Below, one piece after another: positions 16,984 to 26,238 of a DNA stretch of 64,000 nt. Under the pieces are notes generated by a model, which worked only from the letters and a program-made list of their open reading frames with translations, searched no databases and was not told the origin of the DNA. The stretch's first letter is position 1. Every line of letters starts with the position of its first letter. Source of the DNA: Clostridia bacterium (lineage in GTDB: Bacteria; Bacillota; Clostridia; Christensenellales; CAG-138); assembly GCA_017438865.1 (NCBI GenBank), contig JAFRUN010000047.1, positions 1 to 64,000 on the forward strand. The letters run 5' to 3'. A program made the translations under genes and the position numbers.

Positions 16984-18042
16984 TCAAAGGACGAATGTTT
17001 TACCGTCGAAATCGGGAGACTCGTGCGCCGCCTGGATGAACGCGCGCAGTTCCGCGTCCGAGGTGTTTACGGAGATCGAGCAGTCCGGTGCAAGCACGAA
17101 AGGAATATCCTTCATCTTGTTGATTGTTGCACGGGTCAGTCTCCGGATCTTTTCCGCCTGTCCCTGACCGAACGGGCGCTCATCGCACCCTCCCATCGGC
17201 GTAATCTTTCCGATCCAGTTCGGCGCGCTGTCCAATGAAGGATTGCCGGTTGCGCTCTCCGGCCAATGCAGAATGTCAATCGGATAGTCCGCAAACCATT
17301 CCGGATTGCACAGGATGCCGCAGTCGTGAACCATAATCTTCAGCGGCTTCATCGCCTGAATGAGCTCGAGATCATACGGCTTGACGAATTCCTCCCACTC
17401 CTCCTTTGTCAGGTATCCGGTTCTGGAAAGACCCGTTGCGGCATAGAAAATGCCGTAAATCCCCGTTTTCACCAGTTCCTGTGCATAAGACGCCATCGTT
17501 CTTGTGATATTTTTCAGCGCTCTGTGCACCTCGGCCGGATGCTCCTTTATCAGCGTAACCATCAGGTCGGAACGGGTTGCCGTGCGATAGCGGCCGATGG
17601 AGAATACCGCGCACATTTTCTGAAAAATGGCTGCGGGGCAGAACACGCCGTTGAAGATCGGAGTCCCGTCCTTCACTCCGTCCACAAGCAGCCGGCATGC
17701 CTCTACCTGCTCCGCCAGCGGCCAAGCCGAAGCGGGCATTTCCACAATCCTTTCAAGATCCTCTGCACAGGTGATCGGCGCTTTTGTGATCGGTGCAACC
17801 ACGCCGCCCTCATAGTCCTCGTACTGGAATTCGCCGCCCCATACTTCCTCGTAGTAGGTAGCACGGTTCTGCGCCTTCAGATAATCCCAGTCATACTGTT
17901 CCTGGAATTTCAGCATGGCATCGGCAAAATCCGCGGCGCCGCTGTGCTCCCTGTCCGTAAAATGCCGCCAGGCGGATACGGGGGGGCGGTCTGCGGGTTC
18001 ACCGTTTAAAACCGCTTCCAGGCGCTCCAATTTCGTCCACAT
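16984..18042 (-). CDS. UroD/MtaA-superfamily zinc-dependent methyltransferase
   Basis: A TIM-barrel protein of 352 residues in the uroporphyrinogen-decarboxylase fold family. It keeps the zinc-ligand pattern of methylcobamide:thiol methyltransferases: His239-x-Cys241 in MVHDCG and Cys321 in APDCSI, an 80-residue gap close to that in MtbA-type enzymes. The family activates a thiol for methyl transfer to or from a corrinoid. No corrinoid protein is encoded in this window. It follows oppF by 26 nt and is clearly in the operon. A heme-pathway role is unlikely: there are no hem genes nearby. Substrate is unknown. Confidence 0.8.
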   Translation of the reverse strand: MWTKLERLEAVLNGEPADRPPVSAWRHFTDREHSGAADFADAMLKFQEQYDWDYLKAQNRATYYEEVWGGEFQYEDYEGGVVAPITKAPITCAEDLERIVEMPASAWPLAEQVEACRLLVDGVKDGTPIFNGVFCPAAIFQKMCAVFSIGRYRTATRSDLMVTLIKEHPAEVHRALKNITRTMASYAQELVKTGIYGIFYAATGLSRTGYLTKEEWEEFVKPYDLELIQAMKPLKIMVHDCGILCNPEWFADYPIDILHWPESATGNPSLDSAPNWIGKITPMGGCDERPFGQGQAEKIRRLTRATINKMKDIPFVLAPDCSISVNTSDAELRAFIQAAHESPDFDGKTFVL

Positions 18043-18068
18043 TTGTTCTCCTCCTTCAATGCTTGTAC

Positions 18069-19052
18069 TTAAGACTGTTCGTAAAGGAAACATGCAACCT
18101 CATGCCGCCCGTCAACCGGTTTCAGCTTCGGCTTCTCATTTTTGCACCGTTCCGTGCAATGCGGGCAGCGCGATGCAAGCGGGCAGCAGTTAACCTTCCC
18201 GATGTGGCTCACGAGATCCCCCCTGAGCTCCAGCCGCTCCTTCTTCTCGAACGGACTGGAGGGCGGAATGGAGGAAAGCAGCGCCTGCGTATACGGGTGC
18301 AGCGGCCGCGTATAGATGCCGCTCGCCTCGCAGAACTCCACGATATGTCCGAGATACATAACGGCGATGTAGTCGCTGATGTATCGGATAACGCTGAGGT
18401 CGTGGCTGATGAACAGATACGTCAGGTTAAACTCCTGCTGCAGCTTGATCAGCAGGTTCAGCACCTGTGCCTGAATCGAAACGTCCAGTGCGGAAACCGG
18501 TTCGTCGCAGATCAGAACCTCCGGATTGAGCGTAAGCGCACGGGCGATATTGATCCTCTGACGCTGACCGCCCGAAAACTCATGCGGATAGCGCTGCAGA
18601 TGGTATCTGTCCAATCCCACCGATTGCAGAAGCTCGATTGCTCTGTCGACTCTCGACTGTCCTTCGGGCGTAAAGTTATGGATCGTAAACGGCTCCATAA
18701 CAAGCTGTGAAATGCGCATTTTCGGATCAAGCGAGGAATAGGGATCCTGGAAGATCATCTGTATTTTTCGACTGATCTCCTTTTTTTCTTTCCCCGTGCA
18801 CTTGCTGATATCCTTATTGTTGAAATAGATGCTCCCGCTCGTCGGTTTGTGCAGCGATACGAGACAGCGGCTCAGCGTGGATTTCCCGCAGCCGGATTCA
18901 CCGATGACGCCGACCGTTTCTCCCTTATATACCTTGAGAGAGACATCATCCAACGCGTACAGCTGCTTCCGCTGAAACGAATATCTGTTTCCGATCGGGA
19001 AACACTTTGTGAGATTCTTCACCTCAAGAAGCGGCGATTGATTATCCGTCAT
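18069..19052 (-). CDS. Peptide-type ABC transporter ATPase (OppF-like)
   Basis: A 327-residue cytoplasmic ATPase. Walker A is GESGCGKST, the signature is FSGGQRQR, Walker B is VLICDEP, and the C-terminal Opp/Dpp region holds the cysteine cluster CCPLASRCPHCTERC, a likely Fe-S site as in OppD/DppD proteins. Start MTDNQSP at 19052 overlaps the upstream oppD-like gene by 11 nt. An extension to 19211 was rejected because it lies inside that gene and reads as low-complexity basic sequence. Confidence 0.92.
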   Translation of the reverse strand: MTDNQSPLLEVKNLTKCFPIGNRYSFQRKQLYALDDVSLKVYKGETVGVIGESGCGKSTLSRCLVSLHKPTSGSIYFNNKDISKCTGKEKKEISRKIQMIFQDPYSSLDPKMRISQLVMEPFTIHNFTPEGQSRVDRAIELLQSVGLDRYHLQRYPHEFSGGQRQRINIARALTLNPEVLICDEPVSALDVSIQAQVLNLLIKLQQEFNLTYLFISHDLSVIRYISDYIAVMYLGHIVEFCEASGIYTRPLHPYTQALLSSIPPSSPFEKKERLELRGDLVSHIGKVNCCPLASRCPHCTERCKNEKPKLKPVDGRHEVACFLYEQS

Positions 19053-20058
19053 TGCGATTTTCTTCTCCCTTGACAAGGTTTGTCGTCTTCGACTGGAAAT
19101 GACAGGCGACAAAATGCCCGTCGCTGACCTCGACCATTTCCGGCTCCGTGTCTTCGCAGCACTGCTTTGCATATCTGCAGCGAGCTCTGAAATTACAGCC
19201 CTTTCCGACAAGCCGCAGATCAGGCGGAATACCGTCGATGGTCGACAGCGGTTCCTTCGGCGTATCGTTGAGCGACGGCATGGAATCCATCAAGCCCCAT
19301 GTGTATGGATGCTTCGGATTGGAATACAGTTCTCTTACGTTCGCTTTTTCAACCACCTTCCCCGCATACATGACCATGACATTGTCGCAGATTTGCCAAA
19401 CGACGCCCAGATTATGGGTGATAATCAGAATGGACGTGCCGTATTTTTCCTGAAGATCCTTCAGGAGCTTCAGGATCTGCGCCTGCATGGTGACATCCAG
19501 TGCGGTTGTGGGCTCGTCGGCGATGATCAGTTTCGGTCGCGCAAGGATCGCCATAGCGATCGCAACGCGCTGACACATGCCGCCCGACAGTTCAAACGGG
19601 TAGGAATCAAACCGCTTATGCGGATCGGGGATACCGACGTCCGCCAGCGCCTGAATGCATTCCTTTGCCGCTGTCTTCCGGTCAATATTTCTGTGCGCCT
19701 GCAGCATTTCGATCATTTGATCGCTGACCTTGAAAACCGGGTCGAGCGTAGTCATCGGATCCTGAAAGATCATTGCCACGTCGCTGCCGCGCAGTTTTCT
19801 CAATTCTTCACGGGAAAGCTTTGACACATCCGTCCCGTTGAAGGTTACCGTGCCGTCCACGATCTTGCCGCTCTTGCTTGCCAGAAGCCGGATGATCGAT
19901 GCGGACATTACGCTTTTCCCGCAGCCGGATTCTCCCACGACGCCCAGCGTTTCACCCTGCGTCATGTCGAATGAAACGCCGTCAACCGCCTTGGCGACGC
20001 CGCTTTTGGTGAAGAAATAGGTCCTGAGGCCGCTTATCTCCAACAATTTTTCTTCCAC
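19042..20058 (-). CDS. Peptide-type ABC transporter ATPase (OppD-like)
   Basis: A 338-residue ATPase partner of the preceding one. Walker A is GESGCGKSV, the signature is LSGGMCQRV (Met-Cys in place of the usual Gln), Walker B is LIIADEPTTALD, and the C-terminal cysteines follow the pattern CNFRARCRYAKQCC. It energises import through the OppB/OppC-like permeases. It starts 11 nt after oppC and overlaps oppF, indicating one transcript. Confidence 0.92.
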   Translation of the reverse strand: MEEKLLEISGLRTYFFTKSGVAKAVDGVSFDMTQGETLGVVGESGCGKSVMSASIIRLLASKSGKIVDGTVTFNGTDVSKLSREELRKLRGSDVAMIFQDPMTTLDPVFKVSDQMIEMLQAHRNIDRKTAAKECIQALADVGIPDPHKRFDSYPFELSGGMCQRVAIAMAILARPKLIIADEPTTALDVTMQAQILKLLKDLQEKYGTSILIITHNLGVVWQICDNVMVMYAGKVVEKANVRELYSNPKHPYTWGLMDSMPSLNDTPKEPLSTIDGIPPDLRLVGKGCNFRARCRYAKQCCEDTEPEMVEVSDGHFVACHFQSKTTNLVKGEENRNDG

Positions 20059-20069
20059 CGCCGACCTCC

Positions 20070-20975
20070 TTACTGTTTCATCTTCGGATCCAGCGCATCC
20101 CTTATTCCGTCGCCCGTCAGGTTGAATCCCAATACGGCAAGGAAGATGAAAATGCCCGGAATAATCGCAAGATGCGGCTTGTTATACAGGAATGCGTTGC
20201 CAGCCCTCAGGATATTTCCCCAGGACGGCGTCGGTGCGATAATGCCCAGTCCGAGAAAGCTCAGACCCGCTTCCGAAAGAATCGCGCTTGCGATGTTCAG
20301 CGTGAAGTAAACGATGATGGGCGAAATTGCATTGGGCAGGATATGCACCACGGCAAGGCGGAAATGAGATGCGCCGAGAACACGCTCCGCGTTGCAGAAT
20401 TCCTCGTTCCGCAGGACCGTAAACTGTCCGCGCACGACCCTGGCAAATTTCGGAACCGCGCTGATTCCCAAAGCAAGAATCACGTTCAGCGCACCGTTGC
20501 CCAGCACCGTTACCAGGACGATGGAAAGAAGTATGGAGGGAAATGCGAACAGTCCGTCGACAATTCGCATCAGCACCGAATCCACAACGCCGCCGCAGTA
20601 CCCTGCCAGAATGCCGATCACCATACCGATCAAACATCCGACGACGCTTGATCCGGCCGCAATCAGAATCGACATGCGGGAACCGTAAATGATCCGGGAG
20701 AGCAGGTCCCTTCCGAACTCGTCGGTGCCGAACAGGTGTCCGGGAGAAAACGGCGTCAGGAGCTTGTTCTTCAGATCCAGCGCCTCCGGATCATACGGAG
20801 ACAGTACGGACGAGAACAGCGCCATAATCACCAGTATTCCGACGATCACAAGTCCTACGACAGCCGATTTGTTTCTGACAAACTTTTTCCAGAAGCTGTT
20901 TACTTTCTGCTCTTTCTTTAACAGCTCCGCGCTCGTCATTACCGCCTCGGAGGAGATTTTTTCTTTACGTTTCAT
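20070..20975 (-). CDS. Peptide-type ABC transporter permease (OppC-like)
   Basis: An inner-membrane permease of 301 residues with about six membrane segments and the EAA loop FCNAERVLGASHFRLAVVHI that docks the ATPases. GTDEFGRDLLSRIIYG after the first membrane segment is typical of OppC/DppC. Two ATG codons six nt apart are possible; 20975 is chosen because GGAGGAGG then lies 7 nt upstream, whereas the first ATG almost touches it. Confidence 0.92.
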   Translation of the reverse strand: MKRKEKISSEAVMTSAELLKKEQKVNSFWKKFVRNKSAVVGLVIVGILVIMALFSSVLSPYDPEALDLKNKLLTPFSPGHLFGTDEFGRDLLSRIIYGSRMSILIAAGSSVVGCLIGMVIGILAGYCGGVVDSVLMRIVDGLFAFPSILLSIVLVTVLGNGALNVILALGISAVPKFARVVRGQFTVLRNEEFCNAERVLGASHFRLAVVHILPNAISPIIVYFTLNIASAILSEAGLSFLGLGIIAPTPSWGNILRAGNAFLYNKPHLAIIPGIFIFLAVLGFNLTGDGIRDALDPKMKQ

Positions 20976-20991
20976 ACGCATTCCTCCTCCG

Positions 20992-21933
20992 TTAAATTTT
21001 GATCTTCGGATTGATGAGCATATATATGATGTCCATTATCAAGCTCACCGCAACATTGACCACCGCCAGCGTAAGGATCGCACCCTGAATCAATGCATAA
21101 TCCCGGGTATTGATTGCCGTGGAGATCATGGTCCCCATTCCGGGCCAGGAAAAGATGTTTTCCGTGAGAATCGCGCCGGAAAAGCAAATGCCCAGCTGAA
21201 CGCCCAAAACAGAAATGATCGGCGGAAGTGCATTTTTGAAGGCATGCTTCCAGATCACCTTCCGTTCTTTCAGCCCCCTTGCCCGAAGTGCGCGGATATA
21301 GTCGTTATTGACGGTATCCAGCATGCTCGAACGGGTTGTGCGCGCGAATGTCGCCATCGGCGCAAGCGAAAGGCACAGGCACGGCAGCAGCATATGCGAC
21401 AATATATCCCATAAACCGTTTTGAATGGAACCCATCCCCATCGTCGGCAGCCAGCCCAACTTGACGCTGAAAAGGAAAATGCTCATAATGCCGATCCAGA
21501 ATACCGGCAAGGAAGCGCCCAACAACGAGAACACGGTGCAGAAATGATCGATCCAACTGTTCTGCCGCAATGCGGAAACCGTGCCGAGCAGTGTTCCCAG
21601 AATCAGCGCGACAATAAGGCCTGTGAACGTGATCATGAGCGTTTTGGGGATACGGCTCAGAATCAACTGAAAAACGGGCTCATTGTAGTTCAGTGAAGTT
21701 CCGAAATCACCTTTAAAAATGTCGGAGACGTAGATCAAAAACTGCTCCGGGATACTCTTGTCGAGTCCCATCTTCGCTTCCAACTCCGCAATCAGGCGGG
21801 GATCGGCCTCAGGACCCGCGAGTACTGAGGCCGGATTCCCCGGGATGATTCTTGTGATTACAAAGGTGACGGATAGAACAATCAATACGGTGGGGATAAG
21901 TTGCAGAAGCCTTTTCCAAATTAAACGTATCAT
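20992..21933 (-). CDS. Peptide-type ABC transporter permease (OppB-like)
   Basis: A 313-residue permease. The N-terminus MIRLIWKRLLQLIPTVL is the first membrane segment, and IPGNPA and GLDKSIPEQF are OppB/DppB family landmarks. The EAA loop YIRALRARGLKERKVIWKHA contacts the ATPases. It lies 35 nt after the substrate-binding protein gene. Ligand class (di/oligopeptide, nickel, or other) cannot be fixed from the permease. Confidence 0.92.
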   Translation of the reverse strand: MIRLIWKRLLQLIPTVLIVLSVTFVITRIIPGNPASVLAGPEADPRLIAELEAKMGLDKSIPEQFLIYVSDIFKGDFGTSLNYNEPVFQLILSRIPKTLMITFTGLIVALILGTLLGTVSALRQNSWIDHFCTVFSLLGASLPVFWIGIMSIFLFSVKLGWLPTMGMGSIQNGLWDILSHMLLPCLCLSLAPMATFARTTRSSMLDTVNNDYIRALRARGLKERKVIWKHAFKNALPPIISVLGVQLGICFSGAILTENIFSWPGMGTMISTAINTRDYALIQGAILTLAVVNVAVSLIMDIIYMLINPKIKI

Positions 21934-21968
21934 AATTCTTATCCGTTCTGTTCAGATTCAGAGGAAAA

Positions 21969-23618
21969 TCAGTTCTCTTTCCACGCGTTGTAGTTGAAGC
22001 CGTTGCAGATCAGGAACCAGTTGTCGAAGTCTTCCATGTGGACTCCCTTGCGGACGCCCCAGAAGGTAAACTGATCGGCAAACCAGATGCCAGGATAATC
22101 TGCCATAACCAGATCCAGCAGTTCGCCGTAGATCGCCGCTCTTTCGCTGTGATCCGTCGTCGCCAACGCCTTGTAGATCAACTCGTCCGCCTTCTCGTTG
22201 ATGTACGGACCGGGGTTATAGGACGCATGCGCCTTTGCGGAGTCGAACGCATAACCGAGAGAGAAGTGCGGGTCGGAAGTCGATGCGGTCAGGCCGCCCA
22301 TGTAGAGCTCGCCGTTGCCGGTATGAACGAGATCGTTGTAGGTCGCCGTTTCCGTACCGTCAAGGATTACGTTGACATTCAGGTACTTCTTCCACTGCTG
22401 CTGCAGAATAACGCCCACGCGGTCTCTCTCCACGGAGCTCGCATAGCTCAGCGTAATATCAAACCCGTCCGGATACGCAGATTCGGCAAGAACCGCCTTT
22501 GCCTTTTCCGGATCGAAATCCGGCACCTTGCCTTCCAGTTCTTCGCTGTACAGCCAGGAATTGCTGCAGAGAGGCAGCTTCGTAACTGCTGCGGTACCCG
22601 CTGCAAATGCGCCGTCCACCAGTTCCTGACGATCCGTTGCAAGAATCAGCGCTTCACGAACCTTAGGATCCGTCAGCGGTCCGTTCTCAAGACTGAATGC
22701 AATGCTGTTCATCTGAACCTTGTTCAGGGAGATGAGATCCAGATTCTCGCTGTTGACTACACGCTCCAGCGAGTCGGTCGGGAGCGACAGTGCAATGTCA
22801 ATCTCTCCGGTCAGAAGCGCGTTGACACGCTGATCGCCGTCCTGAATGACCTTGAAGATAACCTTGTCCAGATGCGGACGCTCGCCCCAGTAGTTCTCGT
22901 TGCGAACCAGAACGGTCTGTTGGTCGATCTCATGACTCTCCAGCATGAACGGTCCGGTCGAGCAGAAATGCATACCGAAATCGTCGCCCCAGCCCTCTAC
23001 TTCTTCCTTCGGAACGATCATGTAGTACGCAAGGGTAAGCTCATAAAGCAGCGTTGCCGTCGGTCTGTTGAGATAGAAGGTGACCTCGTTCTCTCCGGTT
23101 GCCTTGACTTCATCTACAAAGCTCAGAGTGTTGTTGACATGCTTCTTGTTCCGGTTGATCGAGTAAGCAACGTCTTCCGCCGTCATCAGACGCCCGTCCT
23201 GATACGTGCCCTTCTGGAAGTGCACGTCGTCTCTCAGCTGGAATACCCACTGGAGTCCGTCCTTGCTTACCTCCCACTTGGTTGCAAGACTGGGTAGATA
23301 CTCGCCGCTGCCGCTTGCGTCATGCGCAACAAGCGGATCGCCCATCTGCGTGGTAAGGACAAACGCATTGTAGCCGGAGATCTTCAGCGGATCGAGCGAC
23401 GTAGGCGCTTTATCCATCGAAAGCGTGAGTGTTCCTCCGTCTACCGCTTCATTCTTGATTTCCGCAGCGGAGCCCACAACTTCCTGCTCATTGACCGCGC
23501 CTGCCGCGGGGGGCTGTGTGGGATCTGCATCAACCTGAGCGGGTGTGCTCGGCGTACAGCCGGCCATCAGACTCAGCATCATTGCCAAAGCAAGTACCAC
23601 AGACAACATCTTTTTCAT
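21969..23618 (-). CDS. SBP family 5 substrate-binding lipoprotein
   Basis: A 549-residue extracytoplasmic receptor, first gene of the transporter operon. The signal peptide ends in the lipobox SLMAGC (Cys21), then an Ala/Pro/Asp-rich spacer. The SBP_bac_5 body carries GGTLTLSMDKAPTSLDP and the family motif DGLQWVFQLRDDVHFQ-like segment at about 125-140. Family members bind peptides, opines, nickel complexes or glutathione; the ligand is unknown here. A GGAAAGGA site precedes the ATG, and TATAAT lies at 23648-23653 (minus). Confidence 0.93.
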   Translation of the reverse strand: MKKMLSVVLALAMMLSLMAGCTPSTPAQVDADPTQPPAAGAVNEQEVVGSAAEIKNEAVDGGTLTLSMDKAPTSLDPLKISGYNAFVLTTQMGDPLVAHDASGSGEYLPSLATKWEVSKDGLQWVFQLRDDVHFQKGTYQDGRLMTAEDVAYSINRNKKHVNNTLSFVDEVKATGENEVTFYLNRPTATLLYELTLAYYMIVPKEEVEGWGDDFGMHFCSTGPFMLESHEIDQQTVLVRNENYWGERPHLDKVIFKVIQDGDQRVNALLTGEIDIALSLPTDSLERVVNSENLDLISLNKVQMNSIAFSLENGPLTDPKVREALILATDRQELVDGAFAAGTAAVTKLPLCSNSWLYSEELEGKVPDFDPEKAKAVLAESAYPDGFDITLSYASSVERDRVGVILQQQWKKYLNVNVILDGTETATYNDLVHTGNGELYMGGLTASTSDPHFSLGYAFDSAKAHASYNPGPYINEKADELIYKALATTDHSERAAIYGELLDLVMADYPGIWFADQFTFWGVRKGVHMEDFDNWFLICNGFNYNAWKEN

Positions 23619-23909
23619 TGCAAGTTACCATCCTTTCCTTTTTTGCATTATAGTTTTTTCCGAGTTTATCAAACGCTTTTCCGTATATATATTCATATAT
23701 TCTTCATTTAGTTTAAGCATAACAGATGGTGATCAATCAGGGAAACATGTTTTTTCCTTTATTTCTCACAGTTAAAATACTGTTATAATGTAATTGCTTT
23801 TGCATAATCTATAGGATATAATGTATTATTAGACAGGGAAATCTGTTTAATTATTCCATCGGCTCCCCTGCCGGCGATTTCAAAAACGACCTTATCCCGG
23901 AGGATTGAA
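23619..23909. promoter_or_regulatory. Divergent control region of the transporter operon and lysR
   Basis: This AT-rich 291-nt gap carries TATAAT for the minus-strand operon (23648-23653) with no good -35, which fits an activator-dependent promoter. For lysR it carries TTGCTT (23794-23799), 17 nt, TATAAT (23817-23822); a second TATAAT sits at 23784-23789. LysR proteins usually bind such divergent gaps and control both sides. Confidence 0.6.
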
Positions 23910-24875
23910 ATGAATTTCCTGAATTTAGAATACTTTCTTATTGCCGCAGAGGAACTGAATTTTACAAGAGCTTCCAAACGGCTGTTCATTTCCCAACAAT
24001 CTTTGAGTTCCCATATCAGCAAGCTGGAAGAGGACTTTCAGGTTCAGCTGTTTGAGCGCAGCTCGCCGCTCCGGCTTACAACCGAAGGAAAATACCTCGT
24101 TACGCGTGCAAAAGAAATCTGCAGGATGCGTGACGACACCGTTCGCGAGATACGCGACATCGGCAACCGTGAAGTCGGCGATATTATCATCGGCAGTCCG
24201 CGCTCCTGGGGACGTCTTCTTCTTCCGTATATCCTTCCCGAATACACCCGCCGATATCCGCTCATCCGGCTGCATTTGGAAGAGGGAACGCGTACCGAAA
24301 TCAACGCCAAGCTGATCGACGGTACTTTGGATCTCGGATTCGGTTTCCTTCCGGACGAAAGCAGCGGCATTGAAGCCGAGGTACTCTGTACAGAGAGGAT
24401 TCTGCTGCTTGTTCCTTATCAGGTGATTCACGAAATCTATCAGGAATCTTCAAAAAACATCATTTCCTCTCTCATGCAAAAGCCGGACGTCTCCGCCATC
24501 CGGGACTGCCCCTTTTTGTTAAGTGACGAAACCTCCCGTACCGGAACGGTAGCGAGGGACATCTTCCGCGATCTCGGGATTACGCCGCGCGTGGTCCTGG
24601 AATCCCGAAATCTGGAAACGCTTTTGGAACTCTGTCTGCGCGGGATGGGTTGCATGTTCTGTCCCGAAACCTTCGTTGCGGAGGCAATCCTCGGCCGGAA
24701 CATCGTCTCCCCGACCGAATTGGGCGTCTATGAGCTGCCGTATCCGAACTGCAATCGCGCAATCGCCATTTCCACGCCCAGCACCAAATATAAGACGAAG
24801 GCCGTTCGCGATTTTATCCGACTTGCAAAAGAATGCGTAAACGACGGTCCGTTCAATATGGGAAAGCTCATTTGA
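23910..24875 (+). CDS. LysR family transcriptional regulator
   Basis: A 321-residue DNA-binding regulator. The N-terminal winged HTH (about 1-60) reads YFLIAAEELNFTRASKRLFISQ and SSHISKLEED, typical of LysR; residues about 90-300 form the co-inducer-binding fold (GDIIIGSPRSWGRLLLPYI). It is divergent from the transporter operon and 27 nt upstream of the amidohydrolase, so it is the likely sensor of the imported compound. The ATG follows a CCGGAGG site. Confidence 0.93.
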   Translation: MNFLNLEYFLIAAEELNFTRASKRLFISQQSLSSHISKLEEDFQVQLFERSSPLRLTTEGKYLVTRAKEICRMRDDTVREIRDIGNREVGDIIIGSPRSWGRLLLPYILPEYTRRYPLIRLHLEEGTRTEINAKLIDGTLDLGFGFLPDESSGIEAEVLCTERILLLVPYQVIHEIYQESSKNIISSLMQKPDVSAIRDCPFLLSDETSRTGTVARDIFRDLGITPRVVLESRNLETLLELCLRGMGCMFCPETFVAEAILGRNIVSPTELGVYELPYPNCNRAIAISTPSTKYKTKAVRDFIRLAKECVNDGPFNMGKLI

Positions 24876-24902
24876 CGATCTGTATCGGGAAAGGACGCAA
24901 TC

Positions 24903-26087
24903 ATGGAAGACTATCTGATCAAGCTCTGCGAAGAAGCCGCCTCGAAAGCGGTCGGTTGGCGACGCTGCATGCACGAACATCCCGAGCTCTCTTTCAAGGA
25001 AGTCGGAACGACCGCGTTTATTGAGCGTATTCTCCGCGGCTTTGACGGCATCACCGTCGAGCGTCCGCTGAAAACGGGTCTTGTCGCCGTGCTGAAAGGC
25101 GATTTGTCCGGAAAAACCGTCGCCATGCGGGCAGACATCGATGCGCTGCCCATTTCGGAGGATGAATCTCTCCCCATTCGGTCAAAAGTCCCCGGTGTAA
25201 TGCACGCCTGCGGACACGATGCACATGCGGCGACCCTGCTCGGGACCGCGGAGGTCCTTTCAAAAATCCGTCACACACTGCACGGAACCGTCAAGTTTAT
25301 TTTCCAGCCGGCAGAGGAATGCCCGCCCGGCGGTGCAAAGGATATGGTCGCGTGCGGCGTGCTGAACGACGTGGACATGATATTCGGCATGCATTATCAC
25401 GTGTACGAGGACCCCGGCACGTTTCTGGTCAAGCCCGGCCCGTTGTATGCGTCCACATATGATATGCGCATTGAGCTTTCCGGAAAGGGCGGTCACGCCG
25501 CCTTCCCGCACAGCGGCACAGACTGTATCCTTTTGGCTTCGCAGATCGTCGTCGGGATCAACGGCATCATCCCCCGTTTTATCGACAACGCCAAACGATC
25601 GGTCCTGACCGTCACCGGAATTACCAGCCCGATGGCGTACAACAGCTTCCCGGATTCCGTGACGCTCATCGGGACCATGCGCTCGCTGGATAAGGACGCC
25701 GAAGCGCTCATCATCCGGAAGGTCACAGAGCTTTGTCAGTCGTATGCCCGGCTTTTCGAAGCAAGCTGCAGCGTATCCTTTACCAAGGGATACGACCTCG
25801 TTTCCAGCGATCCGGTCATTGCCGCCGCGGTTCGAAAGACTCTGACGGAAGAATTCGGTGACGCGCATGTCAAGGAACCGGTTCCTCTCATGGGCGGAGA
25901 GGATTTCTCAAGCTATCTCGCCCGTGTCCCCGGATGCTTTTTCCGCTCCGGAACCCGCACCGTCAAGAGCGACGGCTCCGTGAGCCCGCCCCACTGCAGC
26001 AGCTATGAGTTCAACGACGACGCCATCCTTCCCTCTGTAAAAGCACAGGTGTCCGTTTTGCTGAACGTTCCGGGGATGATATCATAA
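24903..26087 (+). CDS. M20D family amidohydrolase
   Basis: A dizinc amidohydrolase related to hippurate, IAA-amino-acid and N-acetyldiaminopimelate hydrolases. The 394 residues carry MHEHPELSF (His/Glu near 23), MHACGHDAHA (metal Cys and His near 100), the PAEE catalytic glutamate, a lid domain, and MGGEDFS near the C-terminus. It hydrolyses an N-acyl or amide bond in the cytoplasm. Following lysR on the same strand, it probably releases an amino acid from the compound taken up by the divergent transporter. AspAT-type or acetyldiaminopimelate roles cannot be excluded. Confidence 0.9.
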   Translation: MEDYLIKLCEEAASKAVGWRRCMHEHPELSFKEVGTTAFIERILRGFDGITVERPLKTGLVAVLKGDLSGKTVAMRADIDALPISEDESLPIRSKVPGVMHACGHDAHAATLLGTAEVLSKIRHTLHGTVKFIFQPAEECPPGGAKDMVACGVLNDVDMIFGMHYHVYEDPGTFLVKPGPLYASTYDMRIELSGKGGHAAFPHSGTDCILLASQIVVGINGIIPRFIDNAKRSVLTVTGITSPMAYNSFPDSVTLIGTMRSLDKDAEALIIRKVTELCQSYARLFEASCSVSFTKGYDLVSSDPVIAAAVRKTLTEEFGDAHVKEPVPLMGGEDFSSYLARVPGCFFRSGTRTVKSDGSVSPPHCSSYEFNDDAILPSVKAQVSVLLNVPGMIS

Positions 26088-26102
26088 CCAGACCTACGGG
26101 AA

Positions 26103-26150
26103 GCGGCTGTCGGCATGGTTTTCCTCCTTACCGGCAGCCGCATTGTTTTC
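26103..26150 (+). terminator. Probable terminator after the amidohydrolase
   Basis: GCGGCTGTCGG (26103-26113) pairs with CCGGCAGCCGC (26131-26141) with one mismatch, followed by ATTGTTTTCC. The long loop and broken U-tract make it a moderate call. Confidence 0.55.
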
Positions 26151-26180
26151 CTCCCCGGCCATTCTTTAACGTTATATCAT

Positions 26181-26208
26181 TTGACTTTCCGATTGTTCGT
26201 GTTATAAT
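26181..26208 (+). promoter_or_regulatory. Promoter of the aminotransferase gene
   Basis: TTGACT (26181-26186) is 16 nt from TATAAT (26203-26208); an AAAGGAG site then precedes the ATG at 26239. Confidence 0.7.
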
Positions 26209-26238
26209 CGAACCATAGGAAGCTGAAAGGAGACGTTT

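Noticed and set aside
16984..18042. Uroporphyrinogen decarboxylase of heme synthesis
   Set aside because: Only the fold family matches. The zinc-ligand triad of thiol methyltransferases is present and no other hem gene is nearby.
24903..26087. Naming the M20 enzyme as hippurate hydrolase or N-acetyldiaminopimelate deacetylase
   Set aside because: M20D members share these motifs and substrate cannot be told from sequence; no dap genes are adjacent.
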